From the NCBI RefSeq assembly GCF_030160655.1, contig NZ_BSOT01000005.1:620001-684000 (forward strand): DNA of 64,000 nucleotides, read 5' to 3'. Source of the DNA: Agaribacter marinus. Its GTDB lineage: Bacteria; Pseudomonadota; Gammaproteobacteria; Enterobacterales; Alteromonadaceae. A model generated the notes under the pieces. It did no database searches. It had not been told where the DNA came from and was given only the letters and a program-made list of their open reading frames with translations. Of this stretch, positions 39,936 to 50,214 are shown one piece after another; the stretch's first letter is position 1, and each line of letters begins with the position of its first letter. The position numbers and the translations under genes are program-made.

Positions 39936-40613
39936 ATGGAAAATGTGCCAATAATTACTGTGGACGGCCCAAGTGGCGCTGGGAAAGGAACACTTAGCGC
40001 AAAATTAGCATTCTCTTATAAATGGCACTTTCTTGACAGTGGGGCTATTTACCGCGTACTGGCTGTTGCCGCTCTTCATCATGGCATAGAACTTGATGAT
40101 CAAACAGGTTTATCACCATTGGCTTCAGGGTTAGATGTTACCTTTGAATCTTCTGACATCGGTACTCGTGTCATTCTTGAAGGTGAAGATGTTACTGAAG
40201 ATATACGAAATGAAGTCATTGGCAATGCGGCCTCTAAGGTAGCCGCTATTCCTCTTGTGCGGGAAGCGTTGCTGCGTCGTCAGCGAAGTTTTGCAGAAAC
40301 GCCAGGCTTGGTTGCTGATGGCAGAGATATGGGGACAGTGGTTTTCCCCAGTGCAGTAGCAAAGATTTATTTGACGGCTAGCCCTGAAGCTAGAGCACAG
40401 AGACGATTTGAGGAGTTGAAAGCAAAGGGACTTGATGTTAAAATCTCGCGCCTTTTGGAAGATATAAAGGCTCGTGACGCAAGAGATGCTGGTAGAAGCA
40501 CCGCTCCTTTACGCGCCGCAGAAGACGCCTACGAGCTTGACTCAACAGGTTTGAGTGTTATTCAAGTGTTTGAAAAAGCAAAACAATTTATTGATTCTAA
40601 ACTGTTTTCTTAG
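39936..40613 (+). CDS. cmk: Cytidylate kinase
   Basis: A 225-residue (d)CMP kinase. P-loop [17 protein letters not shown], substrate site [27 protein letters not shown] and [13 protein letters not shown] are family-typical. AGTAGG precedes the ATG. It sits between aroA and rpsA as in most gammaproteobacteria. Confidence 0.96.
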   Translation: MENVPIITVDGPSGAGKGTLSAKLAFSYKWHFLDSGAIYRVLAVAALHHGIELDDQTGLSPLASGLDVTFESSDIGTRVILEGEDVTEDIRNEVIGNAASKVAAIPLVREALLRRQRSFAETPGLVADGRDMGTVVFPSAVAKIYLTASPEARAQRRFEELKAKGLDVKISRLLEDIKARDARDAGRSTAPLRAAEDAYELDSTGLSVIQVFEKAKQFIDSKLFS

Positions 40614-40630
40614 CGCCTTACAATTCGATT

Positions 40631-40719
40631 GATCAGCACAGGATGACGCTGGTTTTGTTAACAACCCCGTCACTTAGGATTGAGTGAGCGGACTTACTTT
40701 ATATGAAATTTAATTAAAT
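40631..40719 (+). promoter_or_regulatory. rpsA leader with two GGA-loop hairpins
   Basis: Two hairpins show GGA in their loops: one at about 40632-40653 (CAGC paired with GCTG, loop ACAGGATGAC) and a stronger one at 40667-40691 (CCG+TCACTTA paired with TGAGTGA+CGG, loop GGAT). The AT-rich 25 bases before the start codon carry no Shine-Dalgarno sequence. This is the layout known from gammaproteobacterial rpsA leaders, where ribosomal protein S1 represses its own translation. Confidence 0.65.
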
Positions 40720-42387
40720 ATGACTGAAAATTTTGCACAACTTTTTGAAGAAAGCCTCCAGCAACTAGAAACTCGTCCAGGTGCTATTGTTAAAGGTACT
40801 GTTGTATCTATTGAAAAAGATATCGTTTTAGTTGACGCGGGTCTTAAATCAGAAAGTGCTATTCCAGCGGAGCAATTTAAAGCTGCAGACGGCACACTTG
40901 AAATCGCAGTAGGCGATTCAGTAGATGTAGCGCTTGACGCTGTTGAAGATGGTTTTGGTGAAACTATTCTTTCTCGTGAGAAAGCTAAGCGCCATGAAGC
41001 ATGGCTTGAGCTTGAAACTGCTTACGAAGAAAAAGCGACAATTAAAGGTATTATTAACGGTAAAGTTAAAGGCGGCTTCACTGTTGAAGTTAATACTGTT
41101 CGCGCATTCTTACCAGGTTCTTTGGTTGACGTACGTCCAGTACGCGAAACCACTCACCTTGAAGGTAAAGAGTTAGAATTTAAAGTAATTAAGCTAGATG
41201 CTAAGCGTAACAACGTTGTTGTTTCTCGTCGTGCTGTTATCGAAGCCGAGAACAGTGCTGAGCGTGACCAATTACTATCTAACCTTGAAGAGGGTGATGA
41301 AGTTAAAGGTATCGTTAAGAACCTTACAGATTACGGTGCATTCGTAGACTTAGGTGGTGTTGACGGTCTTCTTCACATCACAGATATGGCTTGGAAGCGT
41401 GTTAAGCACCCAAGTGAAATCGTAAATGTTGGTGATGAAATCAACGTTAAAGTATTGAAGTTCGATAAAGAAAAATCTCGTGTTTCTCTTGGTATGAAGC
41501 AAATGGGCAATGATCCGTGGCAAGAAATTGCTAACCGTTACCCTGAAGGATCTAAGTTAAGTGGTGCAGTAACTAATTTAACTGATTACGGTTGTTTCGT
41601 AGAGATTGAAGATGGTGTAGAAGGCCTTGTTCACGTATCAGAAATGGACTGGACAAACAAAAACATTCACCCATCTAAAGTGGTTAGCCTTGGCGATGTT
41701 GTTAACGTTATGGTACTTGAAATTGATGAGGAACGTCGTCGTATTTCTCTTGGCCTTAAACAGTGTATCGACAATCCATGGGAAACTTTTGCTAAGTCAC
41801 ACGAAAAGAGTGACAAGGTTACTGGTAAGATCAAGTCTATCACTGACTTTGGTATCTTCATTGGCCTAGACGGCGGCATCGATGGACTTGTCCACTTATC
41901 TGACATTTCTTGGCAGAAGACCGGTGAAGAAGCTGTTCGTGATTATAAGAAAGGTGATGAAATCACTGCAGTGGTACTTCAAGTTGACCCTGAGCGTGAG
42001 CGTATTTCATTAGGTGTTAAGCAAATCGAAGAAGATCCGTTCAATAAGTATCTGACAGACAACAAAAAAGGTGCTATTGTTAATGGAACGGTTATCGAGG
42101 CCGATGCTAAAGGTGTAACTGTTCAACTTGCTGAAGAAGTTGAAGGTTATATCCGTATTGGTGACCTTTCACGTGACCGAGTGGAAGATGCAAATGACGT
42201 TGTAACAGCGGGCGACTCTATTGAAGCTAAATTCATGGGTGTTGATCGCAAAAACCGCGTAGTAAACTTGTCTGTTAAAGCGAAAGATCAAGAAGATGAA
42301 AAAGAAGCTCTTGATAAAGTTAACACACAGGACGAAAGTGGTTTGAGTGCAATGGCAGAAGCGTTTAAAGCTGCTAAAGGCGAATAA
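40720..42387 (+). CDS. rpsA: 30S ribosomal protein S1
   Basis: A 555-residue protein with six S1 (OB-fold) RNA-binding repeats, matching E. coli S1 (557); repeats 3-6 show the GLxHxSDxxW-type signature ([36 protein letters not shown]). It brings mRNAs to the ribosome and is essential in E. coli. The codon choice is strongly biased towards highly expressed codons (GGT, CGT, GTT, AAC). Starts at ATG 40720 without a Shine-Dalgarno sequence. Confidence 0.98.
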   Translation: MTENFAQLFEESLQQLETRPGAIVKGTVVSIEKDIVLVDAGLKSESAIPAEQFKAADGTLEIAVGDSVDVALDAVEDGFGETILSREKAKRHEAWLELETAYEEKATIKGIINGKVKGGFTVEVNTVRAFLPGSLVDVRPVRETTHLEGKELEFKVIKLDAKRNNVVVSRRAVIEAENSAERDQLLSNLEEGDEVKGIVKNLTDYGAFVDLGGVDGLLHITDMAWKRVKHPSEIVNVGDEINVKVLKFDKEKSRVSLGMKQMGNDPWQEIANRYPEGSKLSGAVTNLTDYGCFVEIEDGVEGLVHVSEMDWTNKNIHPSKVVSLGDVVNVMVLEIDEERRRISLGLKQCIDNPWETFAKSHEKSDKVTGKIKSITDFGIFIGLDGGIDGLVHLSDISWQKTGEEAVRDYKKGDEITAVVLQVDPERERISLGVKQIEEDPFNKYLTDNKKGAIVNGTVIEADAKGVTVQLAEEVEGYIRIGDLSRDRVEDANDVVTAGDSIEAKFMGVDRKNRVVNLSVKAKDQEDEKEALDKVNTQDESGLSAMAEAFKAAKGE

Positions 42388-42400
42388 ATTTATTCTCCCG

Positions 42401-42430
42401 AAAGAGCGGCTTTTAAGCCGCTCTTTTTTT
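42401..42430 (+). terminator. rpsA terminator
   Basis: AAAGAGCGGCTT and AAGCCGCTCTTT form a GC-rich stem followed by a run of T, 13 bases after the rpsA stop. Confidence 0.92.
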
Positions 42431-42480
42431 ATGTCTAAAGGTTACCAACTTTCATCGATATTTAATTGGAGAGTACAGCA

Positions 42481-42759
42481 GTGACCAAATCTGAGCTTAT
42501 TGAGCGTATTGCCGTCAAAACGGGCAATTTACAAGGCAAAGAACTTGAATCGGCAGTAAAAGAATTACTCGAACAAATGGCGCAAACACTTCAAAAAGGT
42601 GACAGAATCGAAATTCGTGGTTTTGGCAGCTTTTCACTTCATTACCGAGCACCTAGAGTTGGAAGAAACCCTAAAACAGGTGATACCGTAGAACTTACCG
42701 GTAAGCACGTACCGCATTTTAAGGCCGGTAAAGAGCTAAGAGACCGCGTAGATTTGTAA
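42481..42759 (+). CDS. ihfB: Integration host factor beta subunit
   Basis: A 92-residue HU/IHF-family DNA-bending protein. The N-terminus [10 protein letters not shown] and the DNA-binding arm [20 protein letters not shown] with NPKTGD match E. coli IhfB nearly residue for residue. The GTG at 42481 is chosen because it gives this N-terminus and has GGAGAG upstream; a TTG five codons earlier is unlikely. Confidence 0.96.
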   Translation: MTKSELIERIAVKTGNLQGKELESAVKELLEQMAQTLQKGDRIEIRGFGSFSLHYRAPRVGRNPKTGDTVELTGKHVPHFKAGKELRDRVDL

Positions 42760-42786
42760 GGAGCTCCCTTCACGAAAGGGATACGC

Positions 42787-43044
42787 ATGAGAAAAATACT
42801 AATAATAATTGTCGTTGTTCTGTTGTTGTTATTGGCAATTGTTGTTGGCTCACGTAATACTAACGTGATAACCATCAACTATCTGATTGCTCAAACGGAA
42901 TTACGCATCTCAACATTTATGGTTATTTCAGTTGTTGTTGGCTTTTTATTAGGCTTTTCGACAATCTTAAGCAAATATTTAAGTTTAAAAGTCAAACTTG
43001 GTTTGCTTAACCGTAAATTAAAAAAATTAACGAAAGAAGAGTAG
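42787..43044 (+). CDS. lapA: LapA (DUF1049) inner-membrane protein
   Basis: An 85-residue protein with two membrane helices (about 4-20 and 40-62) separated by SRNTNVITINYLIAQTELRI, and a short basic C-terminal tail. It matches the LapA/YciS type that associates with LapB in control of lipopolysaccharide synthesis. It lies 4 bases before lapB. Confidence 0.88.
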   Translation: MRKILIIIVVVLLLLLAIVVGSRNTNVITINYLIAQTELRISTFMVISVVVGFLLGFSTILSKYLSLKVKLGLLNRKLKKLTKEE

Positions 43045-43048
43045 GGCT

Positions 43049-44218
43049 ATGTTAGAGTTACTCTTCTTATTGCTGCCTGTGGCCGCAGCTTACGGCTGGG
43101 TCATGGGGAGAAACAGCCTCCGCAGCGCGCAACGTAAACAATCCAGTATTTTATCAAATCACTATTATAAAGGCCTGAATTTCTTATTGTCCGATGAGCC
43201 TGACAAGGCTGTTGATACTTTCATGAAAATGATAAGTGTCAATAATGACACTATTGAAACGCATATTGCGATGGGAAATTTCTTTCGTCATCGAGGTGAG
43301 TTAGATAGAGCCATAAGAGTGCACCAAAACCTCATCAGTCGAGAAGAGATAAGTAAAAAACAAGAAGCCCTAGCACTTGTCGAGCTGGGTACAGATTATC
43401 TGCTTGCTGGTTTTCTAGAAAGAGCAGAAGGCGCGTTTATCCAACTGCTTGAAAATGAAAAGCATTTCCCAGTTGCACAACAAAAGCTTTTCAGTATTTA
43501 TCAAGTCACAAAAGAGTGGCATAAGGCGATAGAATTAGCGACTAGAAGCTTAAAAATAACCCCAAATGATAAATTTATGTATCTCTTATTGTCTCACTTT
43601 TATTGTGAGCAAGCCGTAGAGTTACTCAAAGAAAAAGACATTGCGTCTGCGGAAGAAACGCTTAAGAAAGCCATCATGGTTGAAGGTAGTGAAGTACGTT
43701 CTTGGTTAGAGCTTGGTAAATTGGCCATTCAGAAAGAAGATTACTCAATGGCAATTGATTATCTTTCAGAAGTACCTAAGCGTGATGTAAACTGGTTAAG
43801 TGAAGCGATTCCTTTACTCGAAATTTGCGCCTCAAAATTAGATGCATGGGAGCGTTTAGAAAAGCTGCTAGAGCCGTATTGGGAACGCTGTGCGTCATCC
43901 TATATTGCAAAAGTAAATATACTTGCTCGTAGCGGTGAAACCCAGCAGGCCGCTGATACCCTAACTGAACAACTTAAAACGCACCCGACCATGCGTGGTT
44001 TTAAGGCCTTGTTAGGATTGTATCAACAACTGTCAAGTGACGATCGAACACAGCAAAGTATGGGTGATTTACAACTATTGATAGATAAACAAATAGCTAT
44101 CCGCCCTAAATACCGTTGCCAAAGTTGTGGATTCTCAAGCCGGCAACTGTATTGGCTGTGTCCGTCATGCAAGAAATGGTCGGTCAATAAACCAATTAAA
44201 GGCCTTGACGGCGAATAG
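43049..44218 (+). CDS. lapB: Lipopolysaccharide assembly protein LapB
   Basis: A 389-residue protein (E. coli LapB/YciM 389): an N-terminal membrane helix (LELLFLLLPVAAAYGWVMGR), nine or so TPR units, and a C-terminal rubredoxin-type metal site with CQSCGFSS and CPSCKKW. In E. coli it adapts LpxC for FtsH proteolysis, limiting lipid A synthesis. The conserved neighbours lapA and pyrF support the call. Confidence 0.94.
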   Translation: MLELLFLLLPVAAAYGWVMGRNSLRSAQRKQSSILSNHYYKGLNFLLSDEPDKAVDTFMKMISVNNDTIETHIAMGNFFRHRGELDRAIRVHQNLISREEISKKQEALALVELGTDYLLAGFLERAEGAFIQLLENEKHFPVAQQKLFSIYQVTKEWHKAIELATRSLKITPNDKFMYLLLSHFYCEQAVELLKEKDIASAEETLKKAIMVEGSEVRSWLELGKLAIQKEDYSMAIDYLSEVPKRDVNWLSEAIPLLEICASKLDAWERLEKLLEPYWERCASSYIAKVNILARSGETQQAADTLTEQLKTHPTMRGFKALLGLYQQLSSDDRTQQSMGDLQLLIDKQIAIRPKYRCQSCGFSSRQLYWLCPSCKKWSVNKPIKGLDGE

Positions 44219-44275
44219 TATTTTCGCCAATTGCCTTAATATTATTTCCGATAAAATAATACGAAGAATTTATAC

Positions 44276-45028
44276 ATGCACCAAAGTAAATCAACAATGT
44301 TATTAGACACTAATCCAATTGATAGTAAAAGAGTCATTGTTGCGTTGGATTTTGACAACCTAAACGCAGCTATGGCGCTTGTGGACCAATTAAACCCTGA
44401 AGAATGCCGTCTTAAAGTTGGCAAAGAAATGTTTACTTTATTTGGCCCTGATTGGGTTAGGCGCTTGGTAGATGAAGGATTTGATGTTTTTCTAGATCTA
44501 AAGTTTCACGATATACCAAATACTGTTGCCAAGGCAGTTAAAGCAGCTACATCACTAGGCGTTTGGATGGTAAACGTGCATGCATCTGGTGGTCCAGATA
44601 TGATTGAAGCTGCAAAAGACGCAGCCATGTCCTCTCATAATCCGTCACTATTAACGGCAGTTACAATATTAACTAGCATGGATGAACGTCAATTTTCTGC
44701 GGTATATGATGAAAATCATATCGCTAACAAAGTAACAGAGCTTGCTTTACTCGCTCAAAACTCTGGCGCTGATGGAGTGGTGTGCTCTGCCAAAGAAGCT
44801 ATACTTCTTCGACAACAAGTAAAAAGCACATTTAAACTGGTAACACCTGGTATTCGACCTACTGGGAGCGACGTCAATGATCAAAAAAGAATAATGACGC
44901 CATCTGACGCTATATCTTCAGGCGTTGACTATTTAGTTGTCGGTAGACCGATAACACAAGCAAAAGAACCAACCAATGTATTAAGCAGTATAAATGCATC
45001 GATAAAAAATATAGTTTACGAAAACTGA
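44276..45028 (+). CDS. pyrF: Orotidine 5'-phosphate decarboxylase
   Basis: A 250-residue TIM-barrel enzyme forming UMP. Catalytic Asp-Lys array in FLDLKFHDIPNTV, RVIVALDFDN at the N-terminus, TPGIRPTGSDVNDQKR and VVGRPITQA near the phosphate site. ATG 44276 or 44297 are both possible starts; the second begins nearer to the usual length. Confidence 0.95.
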   Translation: MHQSKSTMLLDTNPIDSKRVIVALDFDNLNAAMALVDQLNPEECRLKVGKEMFTLFGPDWVRRLVDEGFDVFLDLKFHDIPNTVAKAVKAATSLGVWMVNVHASGGPDMIEAAKDAAMSSHNPSLLTAVTILTSMDERQFSAVYDENHIANKVTELALLAQNSGADGVVCSAKEAILLRQQVKSTFKLVTPGIRPTGSDVNDQKRIMTPSDAISSGVDYLVVGRPITQAKEPTNVLSSINASIKNIVYEN

Positions 45029-45103
45029 AAGTAACCGCAAAACAACGGGCATTGGGGCGGTTTATCGCATATTGGCGCAAATAACGATTTTTAACACGCT
45101 TGT

Positions 45104-46234
45104 TTACATATTCACTGCGTCAGTTGCTTCGATATATTTCAGACTTAGTTGTTCACCGAGTGCGTCAACCACGGCTTTGTAAGTTACAAACCCTTTATGT
45201 ACATTCAGCCCATTCATTAAATGTTGATCATCCAGGAGTGCTTGCTTTACACCTTTATTGGCAATTGCTAAGCCGTTTGCAAGCGTTGCGTTATTTAGCG
45301 CCATTGTAGACGTGCGTGCAACGCCGCCGGGCATATTCGCGACGCAATAGTGTACGACGTCATGTTCAATGTAGGTCGGTGCTTGATGCGTGGTTGCTCT
45401 AGATGTTTCAAAACAACCGCCTTGATCTATTGCGACATCGACGAGAACAGCGCCCGCTTTCATATTTCGAATATGTTCTTCAGTAAGTAGTTTGGGCGCG
45501 GCTGCGCCAGGAATAAGTACAGCACCAACGACGAGATCTGCACGGGAAGAATAGTGTTCAATTGCATCGGCTGTACTATATACGGTATGCAGTCTGCCGC
45601 CAAAGATGTCATCTAATTGCCTTAATCTGGGCAAAGACCGATCGAGTATTGTTACATCCGCGCCAAGCCCCAATGCCATTTTTGCTGCATTGGTCCCTAC
45701 AACACCGCCGCCAATGATAAGTATTCTCCCGGGCGCAACGCCAGGGACGCCACCAAGGAGTGTGCCGTTGCCACCATGTGCTTTCTCTAAAAAATGAGCG
45801 CCTGCTTGAATCGACATTCTACCTGCGACTTCAGACATTGGCGCCAATAAGGGGAGACCGCCATTTATATCGGTAACCGTTTCATATGCAATACATGTTG
45901 CGCCAGACTCAACTAATAACTGTGTTTGTTGTGGGTCTGGTGCTAAATGCAAATAGGTATATAAGGTTTGCCCTTCGCTCAGCATTTTACATTCATTTGC
46001 TTGAGGCTCTTTTACTTTGACAATAAGTTCTGCAGAGGTATATACATGGTTAGCAGAGGGGGCTATTTCTGCACCAGCATCTATGTATTGCTGATTGTCA
46101 AAACCAACACCAAGCCCTGCGCCGGATTCAACAATAACTTGATGTTTATACGAACAAAACTCTTTTACTGCTGCTGGCGTTAAACCCACTCGGTATTCAT
46201 GATTTTTAATTTCTTTTGGTACACCAATTATCAT
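45104..46234 (-). CDS. ald: Alanine dehydrogenase
   Basis: A 376-residue NAD-dependent enzyme interconverting alanine and pyruvate plus ammonia. N-terminal [20 protein letters not shown], the NAD site [22 protein letters not shown] split by a Rossmann turn, [15 protein letters not shown] and [18 protein letters not shown] are characteristic. AAGGAA precedes the ATG. Divergent from lrp, whose product commonly regulates ald. Confidence 0.96.
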   Translation of the reverse strand: MIIGVPKEIKNHEYRVGLTPAAVKEFCSYKHQVIVESGAGLGVGFDNQQYIDAGAEIAPSANHVYTSAELIVKVKEPQANECKMLSEGQTLYTYLHLAPDPQQTQLLVESGATCIAYETVTDINGGLPLLAPMSEVAGRMSIQAGAHFLEKAHGGNGTLLGGVPGVAPGRILIIGGGVVGTNAAKMALGLGADVTILDRSLPRLRQLDDIFGGRLHTVYSTADAIEHYSSRADLVVGAVLIPGAAAPKLLTEEHIRNMKAGAVLVDVAIDQGGCFETSRATTHQAPTYIEHDVVHYCVANMPGGVARTSTMALNNATLANGLAIANKGVKQALLDDQHLMNGLNVHKGFVTYKAVVDALGEQLSLKYIEATDAVNM

Positions 46235-46314
46235 TTTATTTTTTCCTTAAGGTAAGTTTTTAGCCACGTCTATTTAAGAAAAAATTGTATATGAATTCAT
46301 AAAAAGTTAAATTT

Positions 46315-46365
46315 TGAATAATCTAAAAATTTAGAATAATATGCTGAAAATATGAAATTATTCAG
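46315..46365. promoter_or_regulatory. Operator-like palindromes between ald and lrp
   Basis: The divergent ald/lrp gap is very AT-rich and holds a palindrome TCTAAAAATTTAGA (46322-46335) nested in a wider inverted repeat TGAATAAT (46315-46322) and ATTATTCA (about 46358-46364). This fits Lrp-type multi-site binding; direct proof is absent. The lrp start codon follows closely with no good ribosome site. Confidence 0.45.
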
Positions 46366-46373
46366 AATATTGT

Positions 46374-46862
46374 ATGCTTGTAAATACACCTAAACATATT
46401 GATAGACTAGACAGAAAAATACTTGATACCTTGCAAAACGATGGACGAATATCCAATGTCGAACTAGCAAAAACAGTGGGCTTAAGTGCTAGCCCATGTT
46501 TAGAAAGAGTGCGGCGGCTTGAGTCGCAAGGATATATTGATGGTTACTACGCCAAAGTGAATCCTGAAAAGTTAGGTGCTGCAATGCTAGTGTTTGTCGA
46601 AATTACACTCAGTAAGACCTCTGTAGACATATTTGCGGAATTTTCTGCGGCTGTGCAAGAGCACGAGGATATACAAGAGTGCCATTTAGTATCAGGCAAT
46701 TTTGATTTCTTACTCAAAACTAGAGTGGCCGATATGGCTAATTACCGGAAACTGCTAGGTGATACTTTACTTAGGCTGCCAGGTGTCAGCGAATCGCGAA
46801 CTTACGTGGTAATGGAAGAAGTAAAACACACGTCAAACATAAAAATTAATATGAAACCCTAG
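46374..46862 (+). CDS. lrp: Leucine-responsive regulatory protein Lrp
   Basis: A 162-residue AsnC/Lrp regulator. N-terminal helix-turn-helix (DRKILDTLQNDGRISNVELA, SASPCLERVRRLE) and C-terminal RAM ligand domain (VFVEITL, IQECHLVSGNFDFLLKTRV, LPGVSESRTYVVMEE) follow E. coli Lrp closely. It precedes ftsK as in E. coli. No clear Shine-Dalgarno precedes the ATG. Confidence 0.94.
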   Translation: MLVNTPKHIDRLDRKILDTLQNDGRISNVELAKTVGLSASPCLERVRRLESQGYIDGYYAKVNPEKLGAAMLVFVEITLSKTSVDIFAEFSAAVQEHEDIQECHLVSGNFDFLLKTRVADMANYRKLLGDTLLRLPGVSESRTYVVMEEVKHTSNIKINMKP

Positions 46863-46940
46863 GTTCAGTTAAGTTTTTGCTGTATGAGTAATTAGAAATA
46901 CTATGATATTCTTGCAGATGTTCCATGTTGCGCTAATAAA

Positions 46941-46958
46941 CCCGTTTATTAAAACGGG
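46941..46958. terminator. Weak hairpin between lrp and ftsK
   Basis: CCCGTTT, loop ATTA, AAACGGG. The 7-bp stem has no T-run on the plus strand, so termination of lrp here is uncertain. Confidence 0.3.
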
Positions 46959-46994
46959 AACATAAAAAATAAAATAAAGAGACAATTTTACACT

Positions 46995-49547
46995 ATGCCA
47001 CGATTATCAGGTGTCCAAAGGCTATTGGAAGTAGGGATGATTTTATCCTGCGCCTTTGCATTTTTCTTGCTCATTGCTTTAGCAACCTTTCATCCGAGTG
47101 ATCCAGGGTGGAGTCAAGCCGGTTTCGAGAGTGAAGTCAATAACATGATGGGAGCGGTCGGCGCGTATTTCGCCGATATTCTGTTATTTACCTTCGGCGT
47201 TACTGCTTATTTAACACCGTTTGCGTTTGCGTTTGTTGGTTGGTACATCTTTTTGCATATTCGCAAATTGACCGAGCTTGATTATCTGACAATCTCACTC
47301 CGTTTAATTGGCATTATTTTGCTCATTTTCGGTTTTACGGGGATCGCTAGCATTAATTTTAACGACTTTTATTCCGTGTCTGCTGGCGGCGCTATGGGAG
47401 ACATTATTAGTGCAGCATTGATGCCTCATTTCAATTTTGTCGGCTCGGTTTTATTGTTGCTTTGCTTTTTTTGCACAGGTTTTACGCTGGCAAGCGGTAT
47501 ATCGTGGATGAAAATCATAGACAGTGTGGGTGCCTTGGTGTTTTGGACAGGCAACAAAGTCATTTCATTGCCGAGAGAAATGTCAAAGTTATCTTTACCC
47601 GCGCCGAGCAAAAATTCGTCAGACGTGGAAGAAACACGCACTGACACTGGTTCTCAATTTAAAATTACAAGCTTACGACCTGAGCCGCCTGTCGAGAAAA
47701 AAGAACCCGAATTTACAATGCCAGATGAAGTACTGGCCAATGTTGAAGATAACCCTGACCAAACGACGCAAAAGAACAGTATTTTTAGTCGGCGTAGTAA
47801 GTTAAAAAAAGCCCCCAGGCAAACGGCTGAATCTACTGAAAGTACACAAAACGATGATTCCGTCATTAGAGATGAACTATTTCAAACCGACGACCCTATA
47901 TTTCCTAGTGCAGGTGCGTCTGATGACGATATTGGTCAGCTCACCGAAAAGCAACAGAATAGAAACGCAAGCGAATCAGCCCCAAATAATCCAACTACGC
48001 CGATTAAGGGCCCAGTACCCGTAAATACGACAACAGTAGATGCGGTGTCTATCGAACCAATGCCGTCATTTGATTTACTTGAGCGCGCGGATAAAAAGCA
48101 ACATCCAATAACCCAAGAAGAGCTTGATCAAGTATCACGACTTTTAGAGGCTAAACTTCTCGACTTTAATATTGAAGCAAGGGTAGTCGATGTGTTGCCT
48201 GGACCAGTAATTACGCGCTTTGAATTAGATCTCGCGCCGGGCGTTAAGGTGAGCAAGATTACTGGGCTGGCAAAAGATTTAGCGAGGGCCATGTCTGCTA
48301 TTTCAGTACGTGTTGTTGAAGTTATTCCTGGTAAATCAGTGATTGGACTTGAATTGCCGAACAAACACCGTGAGATGGTGCGTTTAAGTGAAGTCATTGA
48401 ATGCAAGGAGTTTCAATCAAATGACTCACCGTTAACGATGGTATTGGGTGCAGATATCTCTGGTAACCCTGTTGTCGTAGATTTGGGCAGAATGCCTCAC
48501 CTTTTAGTTGCAGGTACGACGGGTTCTGGTAAATCGGTTGGCGTAAATGTAATGATATTGAGCCTGTTGTATAAATCAACGCCTGATGATGTTCGACTAA
48601 TCATGATAGACCCTAAGATGCTCGAACTTTCTGTATACGAAGGCATTCCGCATTTACTTGCTGAAGTCGTGACAGATATGAAAGAGGCGTCTAATGCCTT
48701 GCGCTGGTGTGTCGGTGAGATGGAAAGAAGGTACCGTTTAATGTCAGCACTAGGGGTGCGAAATTTAAAAGGTTACAACAAAAAAATTACGCAAGCTGCA
48801 GAGGCAGGTGAACCGATACTGGACCCCTTATGGCAAGCCGAACAGAGTATGGATGAGCATGCGCCTGAATTAGAAAAACTGCCCTCTATCGTCGTTATTG
48901 TTGACGAATTTGCTGACATGATGATGATTGTTGGCAAAAAGGTAGAAGAATTAATTGCACGTATTGCACAAAAAGCTAGAGCGGCAGGCATACATCTAAT
49001 CCTCGCAACTCAGCGGCCTTCAGTGGATGTGATTACCGGTCTAATAAAAGCAAACATTCCCACAAGAATTGCGTTTCAAGTATCGAGTAAAATAGACTCT
49101 AGAACCATTCTTGATCAACAAGGTGCGGAATCTCTATTAGGCATGGGAGATATGTTGTACAACCCGCCTGGCACAAGTATAACCACGCGTGTGCATGGTG
49201 CATTTGTTGATGATCATGAAGTTCATGCCGTCGTGGCAGATTGGAAGGCGCGCGGAGAGCCTGACTATATTGATGAAATTTTAAACGGTGAATCGGCCGG
49301 TGAAATATTGTTGCCTGGTGAACAATCAGAGAATGCGGAGCAAGAATACGATGCATTTTATGACGAAGCGGTTGTTTTTGTGACGCAAGGGCGTAAGGTT
49401 TCCGTCTCATCTGTGCAACGCAAATTTAGAATCGGCTACAATCGAGCGGCGCGTATTGTTGAACAAATGGAAATGGATGGCGTCATAAGTGCAGCAGGCC
49501 ACAATGGCAATAGAGAAGTATTGGCGCCGCCGCCAATTAAGGATTGA
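46995..49547 (+). CDS. ftsK: DNA translocase FtsK (short-linker form)
   Basis: An 850-residue septal DNA pump that helps resolve and segregate chromosome dimers. Four N-terminal membrane helices (to about residue 180), a polar linker of about 170 residues, the RecA-like motor with Walker [16 protein letters not shown] and Walker [15 protein letters not shown], and a C-terminal gamma winged helix ([22 protein letters not shown]) that reads KOPS sites. The linker is far shorter than the roughly 600 residues in E. coli (1329 in total), as in many other gammaproteobacteria. Confidence 0.96.
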   Translation: MPRLSGVQRLLEVGMILSCAFAFFLLIALATFHPSDPGWSQAGFESEVNNMMGAVGAYFADILLFTFGVTAYLTPFAFAFVGWYIFLHIRKLTELDYLTISLRLIGIILLIFGFTGIASINFNDFYSVSAGGAMGDIISAALMPHFNFVGSVLLLLCFFCTGFTLASGISWMKIIDSVGALVFWTGNKVISLPREMSKLSLPAPSKNSSDVEETRTDTGSQFKITSLRPEPPVEKKEPEFTMPDEVLANVEDNPDQTTQKNSIFSRRSKLKKAPRQTAESTESTQNDDSVIRDELFQTDDPIFPSAGASDDDIGQLTEKQQNRNASESAPNNPTTPIKGPVPVNTTTVDAVSIEPMPSFDLLERADKKQHPITQEELDQVSRLLEAKLLDFNIEARVVDVLPGPVITRFELDLAPGVKVSKITGLAKDLARAMSAISVRVVEVIPGKSVIGLELPNKHREMVRLSEVIECKEFQSNDSPLTMVLGADISGNPVVVDLGRMPHLLVAGTTGSGKSVGVNVMILSLLYKSTPDDVRLIMIDPKMLELSVYEGIPHLLAEVVTDMKEASNALRWCVGEMERRYRLMSALGVRNLKGYNKKITQAAEAGEPILDPLWQAEQSMDEHAPELEKLPSIVVIVDEFADMMMIVGKKVEELIARIAQKARAAGIHLILATQRPSVDVITGLIKANIPTRIAFQVSSKIDSRTILDQQGAESLLGMGDMLYNPPGTSITTRVHGAFVDDHEVHAVVADWKARGEPDYIDEILNGESAGEILLPGEQSENAEQEYDAFYDEAVVFVTQGRKVSVSSVQRKFRIGYNRAARIVEQMEMDGVISAAGHNGNREVLAPPPIKD

Positions 49548-49548
49548 G

Positions 49549-50211
49549 ATGAATAAGCATAGTCAACACATTTACTTATTAGATAAAAGAATTGGCACCG
49601 GAGTGTTTTTTACATCAATGTTACTGATGCTGCTGGCCGCGTCGTTTAACGCCATGGCAAATAAAGATGCGTCTGAGGCCTTAAGACTTAAACTAAACAA
49701 CATTAATAGCTATCAAGCTGCGTTTTCTCAAACGATAAAAGATGCTCAAAACGAAATACTCTTAGAATCTGAGGGACAGATTGTTATCGGAAAACCCAAT
49801 AAATTACGTTGGGAAGTGAGTGCCCCGGACGAATCACTATTAGTTGCAGACGGTGATACGGTGTACAACATCGACCCATTTGTTGAACAAGTCACCTTAT
49901 TGAGTCAATCACAAGTTATTCAAAATAACCCCTTGTCTTTATTAATATCTGATGACGAAGAGGTGTGGGGAAATGTGGCGGTAAGTCGCAAAGATGATAT
50001 TTTTACAGTTGAGTCTCAGGATGAAAATGCGAGTATCTCTTCAGTCATATTAACATTTGATGGTGAACGACTAATATCTTTGTCATCCATTGACGCGCAA
50101 GAGCAAACGAATAAGATTGCTTTTTCTCAAATCAAACAAAATCCAATGCTTACACTCAATTTATTTAGCGTCAATATCCCTGAAAGTTTTGAAGTGGACG
50201 ATCAAAGGTAA
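49549..50211 (+). CDS. lolA: Outer-membrane lipoprotein carrier protein LolA
   Basis: A protein of 220 residues with a rather long signal peptide (cleavage near SFNAMA-NKD, about residue 38), carrying lipoproteins from LolCDE to LolB across the periplasm. LNNINSYQAAFSQTIKD, GKPNKLRWEVSAPDESLLVADG and VYNIDPFVEQVTL match LolA. The ATG one base after the ftsK stop is preceded by AAGGA inside ftsK. Confidence 0.93.
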   Translation: MNKHSQHIYLLDKRIGTGVFFTSMLLMLLAASFNAMANKDASEALRLKLNNINSYQAAFSQTIKDAQNEILLESEGQIVIGKPNKLRWEVSAPDESLLVADGDTVYNIDPFVEQVTLLSQSQVIQNNPLSLLISDDEEVWGNVAVSRKDDIFTVESQDENASISSVILTFDGERLISLSSIDAQEQTNKIAFSQIKQNPMLTLNLFSVNIPESFEVDDQR

Positions 50212-50214
50212 CTA

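Noticed and set aside
44240-44265. TATTATTT/AAATAATA hairpin between lapB and pyrF
   Set aside because: Pure A/T stem with no T-tract; likely fortuitous in AT-rich DNA.
45031-45063. AACCGC...GCGGTT as a terminator between pyrF and ald
   Set aside because: Only a 6-bp stem with a 19-base loop and a short T-run; too weak to list.
46880-46900. CTGTATGAGTAATTAG as a LexA box before ftsK
   Set aside because: The right half does not match ACAG; only one half-site fits the consensus.
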